Part shown: piece by piece, positions 24,026 through 37,400 of the stretch
How the letters are laid out: each line of letters begins with the position of its first letter
Numbering within the stretch: position 1 is the stretch's first letter
NCBI RefSeq assembly: GCF_002443255.2
Contig: NW_019211460.1
Coordinates: forward strand, 34,658,079 to 34,722,078
Direction: 5' to 3'
Origin: Varroa destructor
Lineage: Eukaryota; Arthropoda; Arachnida; Mesostigmata; Varroidae
DNA: 64,000 bases
Notes under the pieces: generated by a model
The model's database searches: none
What the model saw: only the letters and a program-made list of their open reading frames with translations
Told to the model about the DNA's origin: nothing
Made by a program: the position numbers and the translations under genes

Positions 24026-26114
24026 AGATCTGTTATGGTGTACTACACGCCTTACAGTGAGAAACAAATGCACGCGGCGGTTCAGCTCAAACTCTTAAAA
24101 CCAGTACGCTTTTGAATTGTTTGTGAGTGAGGGCCGGCCAGTGATGAAAATAACTGAACGGTAATAATTGTACTGGCTTAGTTTTGACTTCGATCGTAAC
24201 TTCAATCTCAAAAATAAGCCCTGATTGAATTGGCTCTATTTGTGACTGCTTATTATGTCAATTACTATACTTCGCTTCATTGGTCCCAACTTACTCAATC
24301 AACTAACTTTTCTAGGAACTTTGCACTGTTACGGACCCAATTGTTTTTGCACTTTACGTGATATCCAATAAACATTTGGCCATGCGGTCTTTTTCAAAAA
24401 CTGAAATTTTGAACGGCTGCCATTATGCGAGTATCGATGTTCTCATATTATTCTTTCGAATATGTGCCAGATATCTAATTTATCAATATAGTCGACTTGG
24501 ATCTAGAGCTCTAGCAAACCTATACAAAGGGAAGGTTGCAAACAGAAAAACAGTAAGAAAGAGAACTGGTGCAAAACTCGTGTGCTACGATGGGAGGTTC
24601 CACTTGAAACTCTTTACAAATTTTCGTCGTTTAATGTTTCTTCGAAACAGTATGCGGTGCGATTGTTAAATGGGGTTGCTGGGGTGTTCCCCAATAACTA
24701 GTCCCAGATATCTGAGCCCCCTGGCTCGTTAATCACCGAACTAGTTTCTAGGTAGATCACAGCAAAATCAGTACGACTGTGATCACAGACAGAATATCAA
24801 CGTAACGATGGATTCTATGAGGCTGAAGATTATTTTTACCCAGGCTTGCTTATTAAAGCAGCCTTCTTAGATATATAATTGAATGTCATAATTTTTTTAA
24901 GTATTGAACATGCTGCATATACGAGGTCAGTTTCTTTTACAACAATATTCGTAATGCAATGTTACCTATTCAATTCAATTCCGAAAGACATCTGACATGG
25001 ATCTGAGCGTATAATTGGGCCATAAGCACATTCCTAACTACGGAACCCTAGACTTACTTAATTCTCAACCAATAAAGAAGAAAAAAGAACGCCACAATGT
25101 AAATTATTATAAACATTTATACATTTAATAATATATTTCTATTTACTTACACCATTTACTTTTCACACGTTCACAGGCTCACATAATGCTTTATAATACT
25201 AATTATTATAACCCTACGTAATCGTATAGTGGTCGTATATTTAATCGATCATGTAATAAATACATTTCCACACCATCATGTTTCAACAATAGGAATATAA
25301 AACTTTTTGGTATTCGTTACTCTATTTGCTTGGTCGAAACGATCATCTTTTTTTGTTTTTTCGTTTTGGATCGAATGCCAAGCTCCTAAATCTCTCACAA
25401 GATGTAGAGAACTGGCCCTAATAACCAACTTTACTTAACAAACACTGTTTTTGTGATGTTTTCATTAAGGCTGCATTATTCTTACACTGGTTTCATTCCT
25501 ACGGGTCTTTGCGACTATACACGTTGTATAGTATTGTTGCTGAAAGGTTCCTGGAATCGCTTTGCTCTATTCACGGTTGTCGAGGTTGTGTTATTGTGAT
25601 TTCTGTGCCTTACACAAGTGTTCCCTTTCTACTTTGGATACATCACACACGGCTGTGTCGTTTGCTGAAAACAGACTCAGACTCTTTGTCACTCCTGTCA
25701 GATATATTATCATCGTACTCATATATGTATATATTTATGGTGTTTTGTGTGTATATCTATAGATCTGTGGTCATGTGTGTGAGGGTTATGTGACTCATGT
25801 CTCCATGCTTGTACAAACTGCGGCTTATTATATCAACAAACTCAAATGTCATCAGCCATCCGGAACTCTATCATGTACATACAAGATATCGTAAAGTCTC
25901 CTATTTGCAGTATAGCAGTAATAATGTACAATTTTTTGCTTATTTAATAATACAGGTCAGGATAGTTTCTTAGTGAGCTAAACAGCCCCTCTGGAAAATG
26001 TAACCATGCTCACAAATCGCTTCCCTTTACTTCTTTCGGTATGGTTGCGCTACATTTCATCGTATATATGTTTATCTTCTATTATCAGAACTAATTACAG
26101 TAGGAAAGCTCTCG
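24026..26114. other. Intergenic stretch between two minus-strand genes
   Basis: The left part should hold the promoter of the anosmin-like gene. The right part probably includes the 3' UTR of the zinc-finger gene. Open frames here are short, AT-rich and without splice support. No repeats beyond short A/T runs were noticed. Confidence 0.45.
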
Positions 26115-28267
26115 TCACGAGTTGTAGATCTTGTGAACTCCTCGCTTATGCTCCAGTAAAGTGTCGGACCTTCCGAAGGCCTTACCACAGAGATCACACA
26201 CGTACTCGGCTTTGCCTGAATGGATCTTCTTGTGCCGGGTCATAACACTATGCAGTCTGAACACCTGCAGTGATATGACGTTTATTGGAGACAAAATACT
26301 AGTTAAAAGGGCAAACTGGAGATCGATGGGAGTCGAAGATTCATAATAATAATGGAATTAGCTTAAGGGATAATAGCTGTTTGTGTATGGCCAAAAAAAC
26401 GAATCTTCAGGAAAAAAAACGTTACTTAACGTTCTTGTGGCAATATGAAACACATTTTCTAGTGCAAAAACTATCACTGATTCAAAGACAGTGACTATTA
26501 ATACGTTTTGCTATGGGATGATTCGACAAATCAGTCGATCTGTGTGGTCAGAAAGATTCACTTGTACAGATTGAATGCTGTGGAAATAGACGAATAACAA
26601 CCAATGCTATAAACATTACTACACCAACAAAGATACATCATAAAACGCCGTTATTTTGTTTGACGTGAAACCCCTAAATAGAATTATTATTAAAATAAAA
26701 ATTAAATAGAAATAGAGCTGTCTGTGTTGCCCTTGCCAACGTAAATTAGTACATGTTGCAGAAAATGCACCTTGCATTTCCTGAACGCCATTTTCCTACT
26801 CGGTCAAAATTTCGAGCTAACTCCACCTCATATTGGATGATAGTAATGGTTGTCAACTAATGGCGTAGCAATGGCCTTTTGTTTAGCGATGGTCCAAACT
26901 CCACGTCTTACATTTATGGAATGCATCCATTTTATTCATTATTATTCTGCTATTTAGGTAGATACTTATCTCGCTGCTCTAAATGTCTATGGTACGAGCC
27001 CATGAACTCTTGAAACGCAGTTTTCATAGGTTAGGATTTGAATAATTTTCCTATTAGGATCCTATCGAGGCCCTTAGAAAAAGTGGTGGAAGCAACGCCT
27101 AGCAGGTGTAATGGATGACAGAGGGCCATTGTGATACGCGTAGTGCGAGGTCGAGCAGAGTCGTGCTGGTGATAATGGTGCACCCCCGTTCACTAATCTT
27201 AGCTGCCTAGTGCAAAGTTTTTTTCATCATCTCGTCTAACTGCTGCACTATACTTCAGCCGTAATCGAAGAAACGGTACTCATTAAGCTGTAATAGATAG
27301 AACCAGCTTTAAACCCCCCTAAATAGACCCCATATTGTTGTAGCCATGCATTTGCTTTATGGTGATATTCCGGCAGTTCAATCGCAGCCTTTCACTGATG
27401 TGACCATTCGCGATCATCGCAGGGGACCCGGTTTTTTTTTTTTTTTATTATAAATCAACTCTGTTACAGGAATGGATCACCGTAACGGCTGGAGAGCAAA
27501 GAGTAACGTGCCATTACTTTTCCAAGTCATGTGGCATTTATTTGTCAAATTCGTTAATTTCATCAATCTAATCAATATAAATAAGTGCATACTTTTTACG
27601 CACACTCACGAAACGGACGCACTTTAAGATGGACCGGCTTCTACTACAGTTTTTTTTGTGATACAACTTTGAAGGGGGTGAGGGTCTTTTAGGTTATTGA
27701 ATTTTGGGTTCTCTCTCTCCGGAGCTTTTCGAATCATCGGCTCGCGGTTTTCTAGTAGAAGATCTTTCATCGAGTAAAACGGCCAACTGCCTCCGTCACT
27801 GTTATTCCCTACCATTCGGTTATCTGGTTTTCCGTGGGTCACTGCCATTTGCTTACTAAAAATACGAGTATCAATACCCGAATGAACGGTCTCAAGAGCA
27901 CTTCAAATACAGAAAAAATATTGCCAAAAATCGCACCGTTATAAAAAAATATATTAAACGACAAACATTAACCATATATAGACGTGGTTAGTGTCTGTCG
28001 CATTTCATACTAAACGACCTAATGTCATACATGGCAAAGCTTGTCAAAGATGAGCTAACAGTATTTAACATACCTTGTGACAAACTGGACAGGGAAAACC
28101 TTCCTGACCAGTGGCTGGGTCGATTTTCGGCCTCGGCAGCGGAAGGCCCTTTGGTTCAAGTCGCGTGAATGGGAAAAAGTGGCTAAGTAAGAGATCTGGG
28201 CGCAGGATGGCACCTTCACTCAGAAGTCCGTGTTCCGCCAGCAATTCAGCTGCTGCCGCTGCTGCAG
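26115..28267 (-). CDS. C2H2 zinc-finger protein, C-terminal two exons (5' part not found)
   Basis: Exon A is 28267-28074 and the terminal exon is 26264-26115. Exon A begins after CCTAG, in an Ala-rich stretch, and ends CACAAG|GTATGT, just after the first Cys pair of a finger (CPVCHK). The last exon begins after CTGCAG and supplies the rest of that finger (VFRLHSVMTRHKKIH). A second finger follows (CDLCGKAF, then LLEHKRGVH), and then the C-terminus IYNS and TGA. Both fingers have the C-x2-C...H-x3/4-H layout with conserved Phe and Leu, so DNA binding in the nucleus is likely. Exon A also carries a Pro/Leu-rich linker. Its first codon is split, so at least one more exon lies upstream; none was recognised before Top1 at 31.4 kb. 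The architecture would fit a BTB or other regulatory zinc-finger protein, but no N-terminal domain is visible. Confidence 0.85.
27624..27848 (-). CDS. Small ORF (74 aa) in the zinc-finger intron, doubtful
   Basis: The frame runs from ATG at 27846-27848 to TAA at 27624-27626, with a hydrophilic, coding-like composition rich in Lys, Glu, Asn and Pro. It lies inside the intron between the two zinc-finger exons and on the same strand. An acceptor-like TTTTTAG sits 8 bases upstream of the ATG, but joining it to the preceding zinc-finger exon in phase 0 would give an immediate TAA. It is therefore not an obvious alternative last exon. No homologue is recognised, and chance is possible. Confidence 0.2.
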   Translation of the reverse strand: MAVTHGKPDNRMVGNNSDGGSWPFYSMKDLLLENREPMIRKAPERENPKFNNLKDPHPLQSCITKKTVVEAGPS

Positions 28268-28650
28268 CTAGGTAGATGAAACCCCCCGGTGGTCGATTTG
28301 TCGATCGAATTTAGCATGGTACAAAGACAAACAATCGAGACGTAGACAGTAATTCTGTCAGTGATCATGCTACTCTTTCTATAAGAAACTCTTCATTTCA
28401 ATCTTCTGCAATATACAAGTGCCGCAGCGCTCTCATCTGCTTGACATGATGCATGTTTACTCTCAATCCTCGAAATAACTTTAATGAATGTACAGCTACA
28501 TGTTTTTTTTCCACAGAGAATCCATTCATATACAGCAGAAGCAACACTGTTTTCTTAACTAAATTTTTCGTATATACGTTTGAAGTGCGTACGACGATAG
28601 TGGTCGAATAAACCGAAATTTATTCTCATTTTTTGATATCTCCACACAGA

Positions 28651-28787
28651 TCATGTCTTCACAATGCAGGTGCAAGGAATGTGTGAGATGCGAAGGGCAC
28701 GGGTGCAGTGTTAAGAACTTTGTGACCGTAATTCCTAACCAGTGTCTTCTGTGCCGATTCAGAAGCTCGTGCATTCGGATTAAATGA
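28651..28787 (+). CDS. Cysteine-rich small ORF or exon (44 aa from ATG), unknown
   Basis: After a good acceptor-like CTCCACACAG on the plus strand, the ATG at 28653 opens 44 codons ending in TGA at 28785-28787. The product has eight Cys residues in the series C-x-C-x2-C-x2-C-x4-C, then a gap, then C-x2-C-x5-C (for example CRCKECVRCEGHGC). The spacing suggests a metal-binding or disulfide-rich fold. No signal peptide is present, so it may be the last exon of a longer plus-strand gene. The opposite strand is also open here, so confidence is limited. It does not match DM, CXXC or EGF spacing. Confidence 0.3.
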
Positions 28788-30820
28788 CACAGCTAGCCTA
28801 ATTTATTAGAACTTTATTTAGTACAAGAATGTATGTATATGCTTGCTGAGGACGACACTAGCAGCTGAAGATTGCCTGCTCTCTCGTCGATCATTTAGCA
28901 TCCACCATAGGCTTCGCGATGGTAGTCAACTTGATTCTGAACACTTTGGTATCAGCGCGCAATTCAGAGATCGTCAAGCCAGAAGAGAGGTTACGGAAGA
29001 TTGTAGCAAGCTGATAATCTGAAATGGAGATAGGCTGTTATTTGGCACGCACCACAAGCCACATTGGTTAGCAAAACAAAGAAGCTCGTATTCAACAATA
29101 TTCGAATGGATGTTTTGTTTACTCAACTGAAACACACGAGTTCGATATAATAGAACGAATGTAGCTCTGGGAGTAACCACTACGCTAAAAGGGAAAAAGT
29201 AGCTTGGTCTTTAGTTATGCGTACTAAAATACATTTTTTTCATAATGAATATATACTGGAACCGACGTAAAGAACAAATGAAAGAAAAAGATCCGTGCGA
29301 AAAGGTACGTTTGATAATTTGTTTGTTGCCTTTTTTTATTGAAATGGGAGATCCCGACAGGATACTGTTCTGCTCGCTACGTCTATCAATATATATTTAT
29401 ATATATGTACATATACAAGATATCAGCGCCGTCGAATACTTTCGATTCTCGTGTCCTCCGCCGACGTCCGTGGTTTTTTTTACTTCACTTTTGGATTCTC
29501 AATCAGCAGCTGATCCATACCTTTTTCGCTTCCAGTTCTTTGTTTTGGTTCAGTTAAATGTATCTAGAAAGTTTATTGGTCTAATTGTTGGTATGTTTAT
29601 TTATCTTTGCTCCGTCTCTGTCAAGTTCACAAAGAATTGTCTTCTTTCGCTAGTACTTTTGTTATTTGCTATTTGTTATGCAAAAACATAAATCATTTCA
29701 CGTTCTCTGTTTTTCCATATTTAGGTTCTGTTCGTGGGTTAACCTTGAAGACTTCTGTCGTAAATTTTCGTTGCTATTTTCTTCATGTTCTGTATTGTTG
29801 TGTCTACTAGATCTATCTTTGTTTCGACTACTATTTCTTTAATTTATTTATCATTATCCTTATAATAGTTTGTATATATTTTCTTTTTAAATATAATTCT
29901 ATATATACTAGTACAGTTTTTTTTTAGTTAGATGCTTGTTGCGCCTTCACCTCGAGACACATTCAAAGAAAAGTTAATGTCGGCTCAGCCATTTTCGCAT
30001 AAAGAACAGTGTCTGCGCCTTGTCTATGTTATCTTCTTGGCCACATATTGTCATTGCTTTGTCTGTCTTCAATGTGTCTATGTCAATCATACGGTTTGTG
30101 TTTTTCGTGTCTTATCTATTCGTGTGGAGATTGCTTTCATTGGCTATTCATTAGCTACTGCTATTTTTCGTTTCAATCAGGTTTGATTTACCTTTCACCC
30201 TCGTTCGTCCTTTTCATTCTTCCATCTCCAGTCTACCGCTCATTTTTAGCATGGGTAATTACTTTTCATGATCCCCATAATTTCAATACGACTCTATATT
30301 CAACTTACGCTATATTTTATGTGTTTGTGTGTTTATTGTCGCTTTTCCTTTATGTTTTCACTTGTTACTGTGCTATTACCATCACTATTTTTTGCGCTGG
30401 CTAATTTGCCTGAATGTATCGCGCGAGGTTCTAGTGACACCCACCTAATAACCTTTTTATGTATTTTTCTCTAGTTTTTCCCGCTTTCTCTCACAAACAT
30501 GCAGTCATACATAGAGCTCCACTACCAGCCCCTATTGATACCCCAAATGTCTAGTAGATATAATATTTATATCAATTCTCTTTCCTTATCTTCTCTCATG
30601 ATAATTTTTTATAGCTTAGAATACATGTATACATTAATATACTCGTTACTGCGTATTTTCCACCAACATCATCGCCGCCATCGTCATAATCATCATCATT
30701 ACCATCAAGCATAATGTATGTAACTTAGTTCGTTCAGTCTTAGTCTTCCTCGTCTCGGGCGCAAGAAGGTCCCCTGTGCTAGGCCTACCATCAACCCTGC
30801 TTTCAACCTAACTACACAGG

Positions 30821-30866
30821 CTCTCTCTCGCTTTCTCTCTCGCTCTTTCTCTCGCGCTCTCTCTCC
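30821..30866. repeat. CT-rich simple repeat
   Basis: Imperfect CTCTCT/CTCGCT units over about 46 bases, on the plus strand, in non-coding sequence downstream of Top1. Confidence 0.85.
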
Positions 30867-31161
30867 CCAGCTTGCGTCTCGTTGTGCGGCCCGATATAAG
30901 TGACAGAGTGTCATAATGGCTAGTGGCAGATACACAAACGTTCAAAAAAGTGAAAAGGGCTAGAAAATTATGAGTGCGTATTTACTCCGCCGGGTACTAT
31001 CTGCGGGCCGTTCCGGCTAACAACCGTTCGTTTCTGTTCGTGCCTCTTTCCCTGCTCGGCAACAATACAGCCGGCATTGTTCAGTAGTTTTTCTACGGAA
31101 TTCACAACGGCGATCAGTCGTCTGGTAGGTTGATTGATTGATTGACAGATGTATGATGCGC

Positions 31162-31162
<1 letters not shown>

Positions 31163-31210
<48 letters not shown>
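31163..31210. repeat. (TA)24 microsatellite
   Basis: Twenty-four uninterrupted TA units, the longest dinucleotide tract in the window. It lies about 220 bases beyond the Top1 stop codon, probably in its 3' UTR or just downstream. Confidence 0.95.
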
Positions 31211-31211
<1 letters not shown>

Positions 31212-31426
31212 TTAGATAAATCATTGTACCACGCAAACGAACAGTGATGACCAGAACTAGTTCATACAGCAGTCGCTTCAGCAGTGGCAGATGGCGGCCC
31301 CTACTATGGCAGGGCCTTCCGCGTCCAAGATTCGGATCGTATTTATATTTTATATATAGACTTTTTTGTTTTGTATATATCTATGTATATAAGTATATGA
31401 CAGATTGATGATAGCCATCGAGAAAA

Positions 31427-34400
31427 CTAGAACTTGTAGTCACCCTCCACCATCTCAATGGCCCATCGGAACTTGTCTCGTTGGGTCTTGTTGTAAACCT
31501 TCTCAATGGGTACGCCCCACTTTTTGCACCAGGCTACAGATATGCGGGGATCGAGATAGTTGAGCTTAGAGGTGCCGAGCGCGATCTGCTTATTTTCTTC
31601 ACGGTCAGTAGCTTGCACCTGAAGTTTTTTTAGTTGATCTTCAAGTGTCAGTAGACGTTTATGCTTCTTCTCGGCGGTCGCTTTGTCAGCGTGCTTCTTT
31701 GCTTCCCGATACTCACGCTTCGCCTGTGGACCAATCGTCCAAACACAGTCAATGAAAAACGATATCAGTCTAAGGAAACAAATTGTAACTGGTTTGTGTG
31801 CAACCTAAACACATTAAACAAACGCATAAAATATGTTTGGCGCCAAATTTCCGATATACAAAAACCCAATGGAAATTACCTATTTTCAATCAATGAAAAC
31901 ATAGCGAAGAGATTAATAAACTACTTCATTATGGCCGAGGGGAACCATTTTGATATAATTGGAACCCATTATGGAACTGCAAACATTTCGTTGTAGTTCT
32001 TTAGGCAATTAGATACGCAGCTTAGGGTCACGCTAGTTTTTCTTACTGTTCTCCTATGGGTCCATCCTAAATGGAGCTATCCGAGGCGACCAACTCCACA
32101 CGAAGAACTAAGCACCTCGTTCATTATTATATTCATATAATTCATTCTATTCATAAAATCCTCGTTCATCCGAAGTTAACTTCGGATGAACGAGGATTTT
32201 TATAAGGTCTCCGTGATAAAACTAACTCTCCAGCTAATGGTGAACTAATCGATTAAATCCCTGTTCTAGGTAATCTCTATGGGAGGCATTACGTGTTGAG
32301 TCATTTGTTCCGAAGTCGTGTGTTTGGAAAGCAATATTTGCTAATAACAGGTGCTATTTGAGTTACTAAAAGTGCCCAAAGGTCACCAAAAGTCAGTCTC
32401 TCACCTCGATGATTTGATCCTCTTTTTCATCAATCTTCTTCTGAAGATTTTCCATGCTCTTTTCAAATGTCTTAGGCACCGCCCGTTGATGGTTACAAAG
32501 TACGGCAACGGCCCGATTCGCCCTATTGTATGCTAGCATCTTCTCGGCTATCGACATGTCAGGATCGGTCAGCTGTTCAAGCTGCTCCTGAAGGGTCTTT
32601 GAGGCATTATAGGTACGGAACACCTACAGCGCATCATGGATGACAAATCATTAACATATGACAGGAATTCGTTAGTAGCTGAATTAGGGATATCGGAATG
32701 AAAATAAACGAGAGATAATCGGAAGTCGTTGAAAATGTAAAAAAAAAAAGTGCGAAATGTACATAGTGTATGACATAAAAAATTGAATAAATCTTGACAC
32801 AACGCGATGCAAATTTGTGTCTTTCACCGGCTTACCTTGGCCGTCAATCCTTCCATGAGCTCGTTGAGATGTTTGTTTAAGATCGTCGTGTTTAGTCGGT
32901 CAAAAAGGTCATCGCCAGGTTTCTTGCCTTCACAGAATAGCTTAACATTTTTATAAACCCGCTTTTCGACTGGAACGGCGTTCTGATATCGGATGGAATC
33001 CTTTCCGAGAAAGTCAAACTCCACGACATTTTCCTTGCCATCCAACTCATCATGCAGTCGGATGTGTTCAACTCGCAGCGAGCAGCAACCTACGGTATCG
33101 GCCTGCTCATCAGAGTCCTTCTCATTACCCGCTCGAAGAGCCAGCTTGTCGATAAAATAAAGTGCGACGGCTCTTTGTCGAATGCGCATCTCCTTTGATT
33201 TCCAATCGGCCTGATAGTTATCGCGAATACTTTTTACACAGCTTTTAAGACGGCGCGCCGTCTCATACTTTTGGAAATCCTTCTCACCTTTGAGCTTCGA
33301 CGAGGGGTTGAGCATAATATATTTGTTGCTACCAGCGATATTCTCTGTCCAGCAGCACAGCCATGTTACGGTATTGTCATGCCGAACCTCTTTCCATCTA
33401 TGGCCTTTTGGTGGCGGGGGTATAGGAGCATCTTTGCCGATGTTGATGATCACATCCTCAGGTTGCGTGCGTGTTTTGAGTTTGCCCATTTTGGGGTGCT
33501 CACCACGCCCTCGGAACAGGCCGGGCGGCTCAATCTTGAAATTACCAATTTTTTGCTTGTGCCCATCAATGATACAGAAGCCATACTCCTTTATCTGTGC
33601 CTCATTCTTTTTCTTCTCCTCTAATTTTTCGTCTTTAGTGCGGTTCTTGCGCAGCTCACTAAGTTCTTTAAAGTAGCTAGCCATCTTGCTGAAGTCGCAC
33701 TTTTTTAGGTCACTTATTGTTTCTTTTTCCTGTGCTGTCATGAATTTCCGCCAATCGTGGAAAAAATTTTTATTAAATGCCTCCTTCTGTGTATAGTCGT
33801 GGTCTAACATGCGCGCATAAAACGTGGCGATCTCCTCAGCCTCAAGGCTAAGCTTTATCCTCTTTCCGTTGTAGAAGAAAGGCACATTGTCTGGGAGAGG
33901 TTCGTAATCTGGGGCGAATACAGGTCCCTTATGTTCCAGAGTATTCCACTTGACGCCCTCCGGCTAAAAGCAATAACACCGACAACGCCAGTTACAACAA
34001 CGTGAATTGGACATCTATCTCCTGCAGAATGCGTCGTGAATGAAGCAAATAGTAGTACCGCAAAGATATTTTTGTAATCAGAAAGTACAGCAGATCAGCT
34101 CTACTTGAACTCCGAACATAAGCACCGTAATTGGCAACGGTCTGTACCCAAAAACAACCCTTTAGCAATAGCTTTGTGCGCAATAGATAGCGTATAGACA
34201 TAGACACGCACACACAATGTCGATATAGAAGTTCACTTTCTAACTACAAGAACATTGTGATAGTCAAATATCGTTTAAAGGTTAGACGTTACATACTGTA
34301 CGTATGTTGCAACTGATGTTGTAATTCCGTGTGGCGCCTTCAATGATCAATAGAGTATTCTGTTGCCTACCTTTTTGTCTTCTTCCCACCACTTCCAGAC

Positions 34401-37400
34401 GTCTTCCTCTTCTTCATCAGCCTTTCTTTTCTTCGGTGAAACTGCTTCAGCGTCCGTCGATGGTCTGGCACCTACATGATTTACCGTCGATTGTAGCCGG
34501 GTGCAACAGTGAACAGGGCCCAATTGAAATAGGACGAATAAGGAACACACGACAAACAAACAAACAAACAAACAAACAAACAAATATGAATTATTAGTAC
34601 TCACCAATTTCGGGCTCGATGGCTAGATCATAGCAACTTAAGGTAATAAGTAACACAGAAGGACACACAGCAACACCTGACCACTGTGACTCTACGATAA
34701 AATAGATATCCGTCTTTCTTTCCTAGATTGAAATCGCAGTATGACACGTACTAATAGAGCGGATCCATTTGCCATTGTCAGATATAAGTTTTTCCCATTG
34801 TGAACAGTGCGGAAGACGTGCCCGAGAAGAAGGCTCTCCCTTAGTGCACTTTCACTCGGTATTAGCATGGTGATCATCACGACAAATGGATATGACGTTT
34901 CTGCTTTTTAATTAACAGGCTAAGTCTACTTCGGCACTCTATTCACTTAGACAACACCCGACGGCAATATGAAGTTCATACACATTGAACACACGATGTA
35001 ACGATCCTTTTGTTACTGTATGAAATGTGTTACTTGTACTAAATCCGTATAACGCAACACCATTAAGTTACTAGATCGGCGGAGGAAACTGATTTATTAT
35101 ATGGCCTTACGTATCACTTACAGAATTCACGCAATGAATGACACACAAGCAAACGAAGTTCGCATCGGCATAGTCTCTCGCAATGCTGGATATTTGTAGC
35201 AGCGGGTATGCATCACACGGCTACTGTAAATAATCGCCAATCAACTCAATATTACAATTGGCGTTGTAGCTTGTATATTCGTTCGTTCGAAATTGTGCTG
35301 TTGCTTAAGAAGAAGCCTAGCTGCTGCCGCTGCTATCACCCTTTCGCGCGAGCGACTTGTGTCCGTCCGTGCCGCGCGCAAGCAGTGACTGACTGTTACG
35401 GATAGCACTGCTGAGTGACGGAGCGACCAACACCGCCACCACAATCAACAGCAGTGACAGCAACTAACACGGGGCGCCACTGCTCCCTCGCTACGACCAT
35501 TGCGCCACCGGCCGCGGCGACGTCCTCATCAGACAGCTTGCCAGCCAGCGTGTCTCAACGCGACGCGAAAACTCAACAGTCATTCAGCGTAAGCAGCCGG
35601 CTAGAGCAGCAAAAGAAATTCAACGAGTTGCTACCCCTACATCAGCATCGGCTTAATAATGGCCAGTTTTAGCAAGTAATAGCCGCGGCCGCAATCGCCG
35701 TCTTGGCCTGTAAGGCGACATGGCTAGCGATGGCTGTTACGAAGTAGCCAGACCCCTATGGTCGATGTAGCCACGACAGCTCGAGGTGGAGCAGGTGCCT
35801 TAACTAGTGCTCGGCTCAGTGCTGCTGCAGAGCGCGAGGCAAGACGCTGCTAGGAGCCATCGCTGCCGTCAATTCTTGATCACTGGGATAGAACCGTAAA
35901 CAGCAGCAGCACTCTAACAAAGTGATGAACAATATACAATAACCACAACTACGACTACAATGATCAGCTATTTTACGGCAACGACAAGGACCACGATAAG
36001 TTCCATGCTCTTTTTAATAGTCGTTGCGACGACAGCAACAGCAGACTATAGGCTATATTGGTGGTGATAGTGTTCCGTACGTATTATATCCTACGTACGT
36101 GCTATGCTATATATATGTAATAGTGTGATTGGTGACTGCCTGAAGTTGTTTTCGTTGCTTAAGCGACGGTAGCAGCCTTTGCAATATACCGTAGTCACCC
36201 GCAAGAAGTCAATAAGCCAGCCACCGTCGGTGAGTCTTCCCCCAGCTTCTTCTGGCTTGTATGGACGAGCGCTTGTGGCGCTCTGCTCCGTAACGCCTGA
36301 CCGCCCGCCCGCCCGCTCGTCCGTCCGTCTGTCCTCTTCTGCCTTTACCTTGCCCTAACAACAGCAGCAGCAGTAGGAGCAACCGTAACGTCTTTGCCGC
36401 TTCAAACGAGCACACAAGCGACAACCAAGTCGGTATGTGCTTCTGCTGCTGCAGTTCATTCGTTCCGGCGATGCTGCGGGCGCTGAGCGTGACGGACGAT
36501 ACCACGGAGCGGGCGCACGAGCGCGCACCGTGACCGCTGGTGCTGCGAATCAACTTGAACAACTGCGGCAACGAACGCACTCCTTTGCTTCGTAAATCAC
36601 CGCCGCTGCCTCGATTCAGCAAGGGCAATCGACTGGTCGAGCCGCTTGCAAAGCGGCGGCGACGGCAACGCTAAGCGAAGTTAGACAAGACAAACGGACT
36701 AGCAAGTGGCGTGCGTTAAGCCAACGACGACGAGGCATGCTTTGGCAGCGACGGTTGTGCGCACGGCGGCGTGCCCGCTCAACAACGACAACGGCTATAA
36801 GAACGACGTCAATGGCAGCGACAGCGTCAATAGCCATTGGAGCAGTAACAACTACACGGCCGATGAGACTTACTGCGGTCGCCTACTAACGTTACAACTA
36901 CTACTACTAAAGTGGCACTCTACTCCTAAAACAACCCAGCCAATAAAACTAGACGCCACTGAAAAAGAGTGAACCCGACAATCGCAGGCAGGTATTGTAT
37001 GGGCTAACATAAACATACACATCCAGACGTAATGTTTCTTATACAGATAATACTGATTCTGCAGCTACAACAGTGACTTTTCTTACAATAGTGACGATCT
37101 TTTCTTGTTAGCGCGCCTGACGGCTGCCTTTGTAGCAGCCGGCACGGTGAACGATGCGGCTGCGCAGTGCCGATATTCACAGGCACAACGACACGCACAC
37201 GTCGAACCGGTTGAGTTGGACTCCAACACGGAACGCACGTTAAGAAAGCAAGAAAACAAAAGGTACAGAAGCAGCAGTGGAGATCGAGGCGGAGCCATGG
37301 AGCAAATCAAAGAGTGAGACGGGGAACAACGTGGCCAAATGGCAACTCATACAAGTGGCAGCAGCGACTAATTTATCCAGTAATATATACTTCGGTCAGC

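Larger units (their letters stand above)
28788..31426. other. T-rich non-coding stretch downstream of Top1
   Basis: Between the zinc-finger exons and the Top1 stop codon the plus strand is unusually T-rich, with many plus-strand frames that read as Leu/Phe/Ser-rich nonsense. It should contain the Top1 3' UTR and perhaps intron of the zinc-finger gene. It includes a CAT-rich tract at about 30.66-30.71 kb, a CT-rich tract and a long (TA)n tract, listed separately. Confidence 0.45.
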
